From NCBI GenBank assembly GCA_037903355.1, contig JBAJFE010000012.1, positions 310,001 to 374,000 on the forward strand: a stretch of 64,000 nucleotides of DNA, given 5' to 3'. Each line of letters opens with the position of its first letter. Positions within the stretch are counted from its first letter, which is position 1. Below the pieces are notes generated by a model that did not search any database, was not told the origin of the DNA, and saw only the letters and a list, made by a program, of their open reading frames with translations. The translations under genes were made by a program, and so were the position numbers. This DNA is from Trichuris trichiura. Its lineage: Eukaryota > Nematoda > Enoplea > Trichinellida > Trichuridae. Below, piece by piece: positions 48,385 through 58,149 of the stretch.

Positions 48385-50050
48385 ACGTTCATTTCCCCTA
48401 CGGTTATTTCCCGGACGGTCATTAGCCTGAAGGTACGTCTGCCGGACGTTTATTTATCCGAATGGTCATTTGCCGGAAATTCATTTCCGGAATGGCTATT
48501 TGCCTCAAATGTTCGTTTAGGGTCAGAACGTGCACGCATATATAGGTATGGCTTGCTGAGGGTAATTATTAGCTAATTCTCGGAAATGTAATTCCCTGGA
48601 AAATGCAATTCCAGGAATCAGTAATTTGTCTCAAATGATCGTTTAGGTTCAGAACGGGCTTATATAAACGAATGGCTTGCTGAGGGTAATCATTTGCTGC
48701 TGTAGCTGATTTGCGGAAGTTCATTGCCGTTTTTTGTTTATGAGTATGAAGAAATCTGTGAGACAGTCTGCGAGAGGTGGCGATAAGCTAAGTGCGTGAG
48801 GATACTTGTTCGTGAAGGATAGATGCTCTGGAGATCGTTACTACTGGTCATGCGACAGCAGAAAAACATTGAACTGTCGTGGTCAGGCAGTTAGTAGGAG
48901 ACTTTCAGATGGACAGCACCTACTGGTTACGATACCTACTGGTTGTATACGATCCATGCTCCTGTCGGTCAGGACAAGCAGACGACGTTTCCGCTCATTT
49001 ACGCAATAATGACTGGAAAACGAGAGGCACTTTACAAGCGATTGTTTGAAGATCTCTCTGATTCTGCAATAGAAAATGGATTCCAATTGTCACCGTCAAT
49101 CATAATGACAGACTTAGAGCTGGCAGTCGTCAACGCTTGTAGAAGCACTTTTGAAGTCGCTGAAAACTCAGTCTGTTACTTCCATTTTTCAGTGTATTTG
49201 GCGGAAAGTGCAGTCGTATGGATTATCTGCATGATACAACACGGACGCAAGCTTAAGGTCAAAAATTAAGTTTTTGTTCGCTTTGCCTTTCCTTCGACCA
49301 GAGGAAATTCCGAAAGCTTATGACGAAATAAAGGACAGCATGTCAATCGAAACCGCTGAACTGTCAGAATGGTTCGATGCAACTTTCGTAAGGGGTAAGG
49401 TAAGGAGAAGGCTGCGCAGTGGTACGTGCGTACGGTCGTCACCGATGTTTCCGCCGAATTTATGGTCCGTGCATCGCTGCATCTTGGATAGATTGCTGCG
49501 TACCCAAAACAATGTGGAGGCATGACACAGGAGATGCGAAAACTTAGTCGGACGAGCACATGTCGGTGTGCACCGAATGATAAATAAAATTCGAAATGAA
49601 CAGCGGATTTTTGAAAACCGATGTGAACGAATCCGACGAGGAGAGAAGACGACTAAGAAAAAAACAGAATTGTGTTCGCAGAGAAGAAAAACTTGTGGAA
49701 GTAATCAATGATCGAGTAAGTCACCCTGCAATTATGGACTATTTGGGCGCAATTGCCTGCAATCTGCCTACACGAGTACGCTTATAACGTATATTGTTCT
49801 ACACCAGTTATAGGTGTTATTCTTGCGTCCACAGGCTTGTATTTTCGTATTCTCGTAATAAATAATCTCATCGTAATAATGCTAGCGCGCCATGCTTTAA
49901 ACTTTCGTTAAACAGAAGTTATTGCATGCTTAATCCTTCGGGCAAGTAATCGCTCAGGCAAATGACCGTTCGGCAACTGACCCGACGGGCACATGACTGT
50001 TCAGGCAAACGACCGTTAGGCAACTGACCTGTTGGCAGTTGACCGTTCCG
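48385..50050 (+). mobile_element. Decayed MULE (Mutator-like) transposon with tandem-repeat inverted ends
   Basis: The left end (about 48390-48520) is a run of diverged units of about 20 bp like CGGACGGTCATTTGCCGGAA. The right end (about 49930-50045) carries the same units inverted (GGCAAATGACCGTTCGG). Between them, in the plus direction, lie a FLYWCH-type finger (about 48800-48930: DRYYWSCDSRKTLNCRGQ), then a MULE transposase core (about 48943-49200: TFPLIYAIMTGKREALYKRL, PSIIMTDLELAVVNAC, VCYFHFS). A tail (about 49340-49700) has MFPPNLWSVH, LRTQNNVEA and MINKIRNEQRIFEN. The segments sit in different frames, and the WH after NNVEA is broken by a TGA (49525 region), so the element is inactive. 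FLYWCH plus MULE transposase is an established combination in animals. Confidence 0.8.
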
Positions 50051-50305
50051 CAATCGAACCAAACCCGTTTTAAACATGCTGAACAATATTAGCATTCTAT
50101 TAATATAAGCAAGTCTGAACACGTCCAGTAATTATAGGCAATGTAAAATCTAGTTTATTAAGCATAAGTGATTACAGTCGTTGCTTTTGTAGTTATAAGA
50201 CCACTTTTCTTCAAAAAATGAAACTTCATTAAAGCTGAGCATAGAGCTTTGTAATACAAGACAGGGTGACGCTAATCACAACGGTATAAGTATTCTTTAA
50301 TTACG

Positions 50306-50656
50306 TTAGAAGAAAAGATTTCTACAGTAAATGTATCTAAGCAACAAATAGCAGTCAAGACCTTTAGTATAATGTTTTCGGAAAGCACATAAACCACCGC
50401 CAGTTTGAATGACCACAACTAACAACGCTGTACCATTCTTCAACTTCATTTGTTTTGGTATGTCTGAAAGGTCGAGCCGCATTTGCTCATGCGTAAAGCG
50501 CAGGTCAGCTACCTTCTTGTTCAGAAGGCTGCTGATCAGAAATTCATCGTACTTCACCTGAAATTTCAGCTTGGACTCAGTCACAGAGTCTTTTACGCGA
50601 AGGATGATAAACTTTTTGCTGCTCTCATTTTGGTCCTCACAACTCGTGTTTTCCAT
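50306..50656 (-). CDS. SUMO-like protein, intronless, with long C-terminal extension
   Basis: A 116-residue frame starts at ATG 50656. After a short acidic N-terminus it follows the SUMO beta-grasp pattern: KKFIILRVKDS, KLKFQVKYDE, VADLRFTHEQMRLDLSDIPK, then ALLVVVIQTGGG. The QTGG end matches the SUMO processing site, where a protease exposes Gly-Gly for conjugation. Compared with SUMO as I remember it, about six residues are missing between the second strand and the LRF segment, within the helix. The tail after GG is about 30 residues, far longer than usual. There are no introns and it sits among repeats 260 bp from a dead MULE, so it is most likely a retrocopy. It may be a pseudogene with an intact frame or a new SUMO-like gene. 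Confidence 0.65.
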   Translation of the reverse strand: MENTSCEDQNESSKKFIILRVKDSVTESKLKFQVKYDEFLISSLLNKKVADLRFTHEQMRLDLSDIPKQMKLKNGTALLVVVIQTGGGLCAFRKHYTKGLDCYLLLRYIYCRNLFF

Positions 50657-51252
50657 TCCTTTAAGTTATCTCATTTCCACTAAAACGGAACACAGACCTT
50701 ACACCTGACCTACCTACTTAATTGCTTGACGGCATTTATGACAAATGTACAGTACGCATTGTCTTTCCTGTTAATCATTTTACTTCAAAATGAGCTGGTA
50801 TAATGCTTTCCACGTTTCTATTTTGCGTTGACTAAGTTCACACTGCCTTGTTAACGCTTGCCTTGTTCGTAAATATTTTGTCAGCTGTTTATAGGCTGCT
50901 CTTTTAAGACTTCTTCTGGTGCAAGTGCCTAAAAATAATCTGCCAAGAGAAGACCATTGTAACCAGCAGCATAACAACTAGAAATTGAGAGTAAATACTC
51001 CTGTAATGAATCGAAGCATAAAAGTAATAAAGCCACTAGCGGAAGCAGTGGCCCCTCTGTGAATGATATACACTGAGTTGAAAAAACCAGAAAAACAACT
51101 CCTTATAGAGTCTGTGAACGCATCGACCATTGAGTATTCTTAAGCGTTGACATCTTTTGCTCTTGAAATTATCTAGTAGCAATCATTTTTTCATATTTCA
51201 CCTAATGATCTATTTTTTGTTTCATAAGGATGCTCAAAACCTCTAGAACCCG
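50657..51252. other. Gene-poor interval
   Basis: Nothing recognised; presumably flanking DNA of the SUMO-like frame. Confidence 0.35.
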
Positions 51253-51480
51253 AATTACCGTATTTTACGGCCTATAAGAACACCCCTCTACCTAAGTAAT
51301 GGGTGGTAATAGTTGGCCCAGTTGGTACTTCCTAGGCTCGCATTCGACTTATTAGTCCTATGAGCTGAACAGCAATTCTTCTAGCTCAATTAGACTCACT
51401 AAGTGATTAACTGGGCCAATCATTACTACCCATTACTTAGGTAGAAGGATGTTCTTATAGGCCGTAATATACGGTAATTA
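51253..51480. repeat. MITE with AATTACCGTATTTTACGGCC inverted ends
   Basis: The left arm (51253-51325) reads AATTACCGTATTTTACGGCC, TATAAGAACA, CTACCTAAGTAATGGGTGGTAATA and TGGCCCAGTT. The right arm (about 51409-51480) is its reverse complement, ending GGCCGTAATATACGGTAATT. The loop of about 80 bp is unique. Arms agree at most positions. No coding capacity. Confidence 0.85.
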
Positions 51481-54400
51481 GGTTAGACATCAGCACATTT
51501 TTTTCCTGTAGGCTTTGGTTAACCTTTTTTAATGGTTTTCCTTACTTTGTGACGGCTGTTATTCTTAAGCAATAATTATTTAGAATATCTTACTAGCTGC
51601 ATCCTTGAAGTATGTATTCCTTAAAGGGCAAACTTTGCTCGATTAGGTTATAGTGTTTATTCTTGCTTGTCTCAATGAAAAAGTATCTGATTTTTTTGGC
51701 ATTTTTATGGCGCTTTAAAAATACTGTGACGGGAATGACAAAATCCAAGATGCGTTTGATAATAGGCTCAAACCAGCGTATCAAGCAAAGCACGGTTGCA
51801 TTAGCTCCTGTATAGAAGAAACAGGTAACATGTTGTTACAGAAAATCCAGGTTTGTAGCATGAATTGCGAGTAAGCTATAGGCTTTATTGATGGAACTGA
51901 AAGCACATGCCGCAGCTAGCCGCAAACGTTAGATTCAGGCAAAATTATGGAAGTTGAAATTAAGGTTTCTACAATCATTTAACATTCTTGTAACAACCCA
52001 GAAGCAAGAATTTCATCCATGAAAATTTTGTTTTACTCTTACGAGGTCATACGGGACCATTCATCTATCAGAGTGGATACTGCAGTTAGCGAATATTGCA
52101 GCCAAACCAGCGCAGGCAGTTCAAGTTGATTGTTACATAGCTTCCCACGCAAATGCCAGTGACTCACTGAATTTCAAATGCTCATTTAATATTCAGTTTG
52201 ACTGAACAACGTGATAAGGTTCTAATTAGCATTGTTTACTGACTGCTGCTTGCTCATAGCTGAACATGTCAATTCTAAAAGTTTTCTCGTTAGCGTTTAC
52301 CCATCACTGAACGCTGGTTGTTTTTGGTATTAAAGTTTCTTACTGGTGAGGGATTTGACCTTTAGTGACAAATGTACCACAAAATATCATCTATAAGTCA
52401 AAGCAGTTTAAGGAAAAGCGTTTTGGGTCTTTTCCATTAAATGCCTAGCAAGTACTGTAGGCGGAAGCAACATCACTCTCTAAGACCACGTAACCGCTGA
52501 CAACTTAAGATAAGCCTAAAATGAAAACCCCTTAGCCGAAGTAACTGTAAGCAGACTAAGCATATGCTTAAAACTAGCAGTCACTTCTGTTTAAGCTGCT
52601 ATAGCTATTTAGGCTAAGAAAACGTCATTCTTATTCTAACTGCAATACTCTCTGAGCGTCTGACGAAAAAGATTCGAAACTTGTACAAAATAATTTATAT
52701 TTAACTTTCTCCACTGCCCTATAGTTTTTTCTAGCGTATAAATGATCTGTTCTTTATTTTATAGTGCTATGCAGGCTTAATCTTGTTTCAGCATAGGTTG
52801 TGGCTGTATTGTTCTTGCGGTAATTAATAATTATTTAACAGACAGAATACAGCCCAGCTTTGAAACATTGAAGCATGCAGCAACGTTGCTACAGTAAGGC
52901 GTTACTGACTTACTAATATTAGCATTATTAAACTTTCCAAAGCGAGCCTCAGTTTGGCAGACTGTCCAAAGGCAAGCATTCATGGGATGACTATTTAGAT
53001 CTTGATTTGCTGAAGGAATATATGCTTCACATATTAGAAATCCAACATGATTTGTTTTGCCTGTTGTTCAGTCATTTCATACAGTTCATCAGTGTTCCAT
53101 TTTCATAATGTCTGTTGATTGTCCAGTACTTCTACGTGTACGCTGAAAAGCTTTGGGGGTTACTTCACCTTCATGCTACTTTGTTTACTTTGTATGACGC
53201 TTTTCCTAACTGATAAAGCCAATCATAAAAGCTTTGCTCATAAAAGTACAGTACTATAAAAAGCTTGTGTTGTCTTTCGCTGGGCAGCAACAAGCGCATG
53301 AAGTCACTGCTGTCCAATGCTGCAGAGAGCTAAAAGCCGTTAGATCTTTTCTGCCGCAAGCCAGTGTGTGAACAATGAATCACCCATATTAAGCTAAAAG
53401 TGACGGCTGCCTGCTTGGTAACAAGAAGGATGCTGGCTTTTTTAGGATACTGATAATTCTGCAACCTGCGGCGCGCTTCCTGTTTGCGATTAGTCTTGAT
53501 TTGATCTTTCGGTTGACAGGCGGTTTCAAGCTGCTGGAGGCGACTACATTTTTTCCTGCCCTGTATTCGCTCTGCTTAAGTTGTACATTATTCACTCCAG
53601 CAAAGGAACGAAGACCTATTCCTATTGCGGTTAGCAGAAACCTCAGTTACGCCTTACTCATTGTTATTTTCAGCTCTTGAAGTATTTAGTGACACTATCC
53701 ACTCCATTCAATCAACGTAGCATTGTAGTACTTGCAAAAACTTTATTCCGGAGGTAAGAAATGTCTTCTGTACTGTTCTGAAGAAGAACATTTCCTTAGG
53801 CCAAAATGGACTTGTTTACAAGTTCTGTTAAAGCTTCATTTATGTTTCAGTGCCACGTCATCGTACGCTGATGACAAATCAAAAAGTTCTGATTAACTGA
53901 GTCTGCGTGGTTGGAATAACGTTCTCATATGTGACTAACAGCGAAACCCCTTAGGCAAATAAAAGTATTGGGACCTGCCTACAGTAAGCTAATTCCTAGT
54001 AAAATTATTTTAAAGTATGCGACTGTATATTTCGTAAAAGCCTGACGCATGTCATTTCATTTCGGAATGAGTCAATCATTACGTATGGGTCCTTTAGTTA
54101 CCCTTCTGTCAACTGCTTTTTTATTTGCGCAAACTGCAAATAGGTTCCTGAACTGTCCCTGCTCTTACGCTGTCAGCAGAAAAAAGCAGCAGATATATTG
54201 ATTTAATTGTGTATTCGTAATTTTGTTCCTACCAGGTTTATCAACCAGCCATACAGTTATTTTTTCCGCCAAGATTTGGGAGAAGCATTGTAACGCATTG
54301 TTCTCTGGGTATATTATATGCATTTAGCGTACAAGTAGGAAAATAACTTCATATTTTTATTCTGCCTTCCTCAAAATTTTAAAGCAATTCAAAGTAGCCT

Positions 54401-55230
54401 GTAGCCTTACTTTTGCCGCTGCAGTCAGTTATGAGTATGTTTATTCTTGTAGCTGAGTAATCAAAGACACCCAGTTTATTATTCTGACGCGTTTTTATGA
54501 ACAGAAACAATTAAACTCTGCTCTCTGTTTACGTGAAAAGTCTAATTTGCTTTTACTTCAATTTACGTGGTCATACTTCAGTTATCCTAAGTTACTGTAA
54601 CTACTATGCTTCTTTTCAGCAATTTTTTTTATGTTTAAAATATGTAGAGGAAATTCTAAGTTCCGTAGGTTTATAAAACGCTTGATCTACTTACGCCACG
54701 TCACTTTACAGAGTGTGGTCAGGATATCTGGCCTACTGTACTGATAGTTCTGTAGTTTTTCGGTGATTTGTGTCTGTACGTGCGTTGTCTCAGACAAAGA
54801 AGTTAACTAGGTCAACCTTTGTTCATCAGCTTTCGAAGTGAAGGCATACCTTACGTCACGTAAGCATACTCGCTAGTATGATTACACTAAGTGAGAAATA
54901 TTTCTTCGCAGGTTGATAGTTGCTAAATTTATAGACTGATCATATCGATGTTTCTTTGTCCATAGCTGCATGAAGCAGAACAAATGCATGTTTTATCAGT
55001 GAATAAACCAACATAAATTACTATTAACAGAGAGCACAAAGCTAAGTGCGTGATCAACGCATTTAGAGAAATCTTATTCTGCTGTTAACGATGGTAGATC
55101 AGTGAGTCTGAAGCTGGCACACTGCGCCTAAAACGCTGGCTTGAAACCTGAGTAATTTTTGCAGAACTTTTTAAAAGTCCTGCAATCTGTTTAATTCTTA
55201 ATCTTGGTGTATTCATTTTTTTTTCTTTCT
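51481..55230. other. Large gene-poor interval
   Basis: About 3.75 kb with no supported exon, RNA gene or long repeat. A short end fragment of the foldback family (GCAAAAACTTTATTCCGGAG) is at about 53737. Confidence 0.4.
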
Positions 55231-56412
55231 TCGTACGGGGTTTCTCTGTTTTAAAAACTCCAGCGTACATGGTAATGTGCCCTGTTCTTCAAAAAAAATT
55301 TTTTATTAATAACTAGAGCTTACAGGCATCGCCTTTGCCCGTCTTCAGAGGTAAAAAATGAGTCCACCACCCAGGTTGGTCAACTATTCAGCAAGCGCTC
55401 CCACTCAGCCGACCTGGGCAATGGTAAGGTCGGTTGGGTCCTACCGTAGACCGCGCTGATGTTCACCTCTAGCCCTAGTCAGCCGTGAAAGAGCATAAGC
55501 GTCACTGCCGATCGTCCTGGGCAGCGACAAACGAACAATAACAGCGGTGAGGTCTCTGCGTAACCCGTCCGTCTCCTTCGCTGGTTCAAAGTGACTGGGA
55601 TTCAAATCTTCTTCCTTGATCTTGATCATCTTCTCTTTCCGATTTTGTACCAAGACCTCCACTTTTTATTTGCCGTTGAGCATTAGAAGGGCCAGTGTCA
55701 CCCTTATTTGTGGTTGTTCATTTTTAACTTCTTTCTTCGTACGGGGTTTCTCTGTTTTCTTAAAAAATCCAGCATACACAGTAATGAGCCTCGTTCTTCA
55801 AAAAAAATTTTATTAATAACTAGAGCTTTCAGGCATCGCCTCTAGCCGTCTTCAGTGGTAAAAAGCGAGTTCACTACCCAGGTTGGTCGACTATTCAGCA
55901 AGCGCACCCACTCAGCCGACCTGGGCAGAGGTAACTTCGGCTGGGTCCTACCGTGGACCGCGTTGATGTTTGCCTTCAGCCTTAGTGAAGCCTGGATAAA
56001 AAGTGGAGGTCTTGGGAAAACATTGAGAAGAGAAGAAGATGATCAAGATCAAGGAAGAAAGTCTAAATCCTAGTCACTTTGAACCAGCGATGGTGACGGG
56101 TTACGCAGAAACCCTGCCGCTGTTATTGTTCGTTTGTCACGCCGCCCAGGACTGTCGGCAGTGACGCCTATGCTCTTGCACGGCTGACTAGGGCTTGAGA
56201 CGAGCATCAACGTGGTCCACAGTAGGACCCAACTGGTGTTACCTCTGCCCAGGTCGGCTGAGTGGGAGCGCTTGCTGAATAATCGACCAACCTGGGTGGT
56301 GGACTCGTTTTTCGCCACCGAAGACGGGCAAAGGCGATACCTGAAAGTTCTGGTTATTAACTTTAAAAAAATTTTTTTGAAGAACAGGGCTCACCGTGTG
56401 CGCTAGATTTTT
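55231..56412. repeat. Large foldback element with three related arms
   Basis: Arm A (about 55255-55670, forward) and arm C (about 56005-56412, inverted) share CCTGTTCTTCAAAAAAA, TAATAACTAGAGCTT, GGTTGGTC[AG]ACTATTCAGC, CTCAGCCGACCTGGGCA, AACAATAACAGCGG and CTTCCTTGATCTTGATCATC. Arm B (about 55745-55990) is a shorter direct copy of the first half of A. Both A and B follow TTCGTACGGGGTTTCTCTG. Frames inside (such as 55441-55662) are by-products of the repeat. No transposase is present. Confidence 0.8.
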
Positions 56413-56739
56413 TTAATCATGGTGTAAACTTTTATTGCAAGATGTTCATTATGCATGATGGGCCAGAACTAACGTGCTTTTGTCTTCAGAGCATTAGCTT
56501 CAAGCGATTTTGTTTGTTCTCTAAATTTTGAGGCATTTTATTTCATGAGGGGCGAAGTTAACAAATCTTATCAAAAGCAAGGATTAACGCTGCACTGCCA
56601 GCCGTTGGCTTTAAAACGTTTTTCTAACCGTTTTCCCTTAACGACATACTCTCGTACATGGTTTCACATGCGCCACAGTAAAAGCGCTTTCAACTGCTTT
56701 TTTAAGAATCATCAATGAGTGACTCTTCTTGACGTACAC

Positions 56740-57150
56740 TTAATTTTCAAAGAAACCCCACAGGATGAAATTAGGAGGTGTAATGTCAGTGTTCCTCAAT
56801 GGCCATTTAAAGGGCTCCTTCCAATCCATGGGTGTGGAACGTTTTCGTAAAGATAATTCCGTGGAGAACTAATGCGCCGTCATGAATGAACACTAAATCC
56901 ATATCTTTCTTCACATGCGACATCATTTTGTCTGTGATCGATCATCTTCAGGTATAAATCAGCTAGAACATTACCGTTGATAAAGAATGGTCCCAGATCA
57001 CTGCCAGAACAAATTCCCACCCAAACCACGAGAGCACCTTTCATTCTAGCGTCTGCTGAGTGTTCTCGTCAGATAGGTAATGCTGTATTCGTTTGAGCGT
57101 CATTTCGTCAGTTTCTAATATCTTGCCGATGTTCAACACTATCTCTACGT
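56740..57150 (-). pseudogene. Decayed mariner/Tc1-superfamily transposase fragment
   Basis: On the minus strand the translation DLVFIHDGA, then FTKTFHTHGLEG, then LKWPLRNTDITPPNFILWG and FFEN-stop-VYVKKSHS follows the second half of a mariner-type DDE transposase. In intact members this reads roughly QDGAPAH...FP.RWIGR...WP.RSPDLTPLDFFLWG..K..VY. Stops and frameshifts interrupt it, and the first catalytic Asp region is not recognisable. A relic with no function. Confidence 0.6.
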
Positions 57151-57929
57151 TTTCCGGTAATATTTTAAAGAATTCAACTCTCCTGTCATAGTAGTCTTCC
57201 ATCAGCCTATGCAACGTTTGAGAATAATAGAGCCTAAAGCCCTCTTCCCGCTGAATTTGTTGAACCCTGATTTATGGAGTCGCTTGTTCAACAGAAAGCT
57301 GGCGAGCGGATATCTTCGTGTTCTGAGCGGCAGCCTTCAAAATCCTTCTTTTCCTGTCTTAAGAATTACAACAGCGCGGTCAGCCAGCACTTGGTGCATC
57401 ATCAATACTCTCGCTTGTTTGAAGCCTAGCGATGACGTTCCACATTGTCTTAGTGCCTGTAGACTCATAGAAAAGTATTCGCTCCAGCGCCTTGTGACTT
57501 CTTTGAAAATGGCATATTTGTAAAAAAAACAGTTGACAACATAAGGGTGTCTATCCAATGCACGTCTGCCAGAACTGAGTAGCACCAAAAGGTAGCCCAT
57601 TACCTGAGCTTTCGAATGGTACTAATATTGCTCACACCTGTACAGTACGGAAAAAGGAAAAATGTTGTAAAGAGAGGACATTTCTTCCGGCGTACCCTGT
57701 ACGTAAGAATGTAGCATCCAGAGATTGCAAATTTAAGCTCTGCCTGTCATTGAAAACCTGGTGCTTTGGTACGGGAGTGTGCGTTTTCATATTGAAGGTA
57801 TCTTTATTACGGCTTCTCCCGTTAAGACTTAAAGTAAAAAAAGGTTTGACGTGACCTTGTTGCGCACTCATAAAAATTACTAGATTAATTCCACGTATTA
57901 AATCTTATTTGAGCGTTAGACAGTCCTTT
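57151..57929. other. Interval with a foldback end fragment
   Basis: At 57767-57830 the sequence TTGGTACGGGAGTGTGCGTTTTCA followed by TCTTTATTACGG and TCTCCCGTTAAG matches one end of the GTACGGGACC foldback family. Frames at 57209-57523 and 57337-57600 have no motif. Confidence 0.4.
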
Positions 57930-58124
57930 TTTCATCTCTCTTGTCAGCTTCTTGTACCCTTTCTTTTTGTTTAGCTTTTCTTTACTCAAGAAACTACTGG
58001 AAAGAACACAATTTCTGTAGCGTGTGATTACGCGAATTAACATTTTAGCTGAAGAAGCAAAAAAACGGGATTTTACTTTCCAATCATATAAAAGCAGTAC
58101 TTCTGACAATCACGCACTCTCAAG
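57930..58124 (+). pseudogene. Decayed upstream exons of corepressor copy 2
   Basis: Aligns with 38540-38749 of copy 1: CTCAAGAAACTACTGGAAAG versus CTCAGGAAACTACTGAAAAG, TGTGATTACGCGAATTAACA versus TGTGATTTTGTACGTCAACT, then AAGCAGTACTTCTGAC and a retained acceptor CTCTCAAG. In copy 2 the reading frame matching copy 1 has stops (TAA, TGA) and indels here. The N-terminal Pro/Ser exon is therefore broken. Confidence 0.6.
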
Positions 58125-58149
58125 GTGTCATCAAAGACCTACTGAAAAG

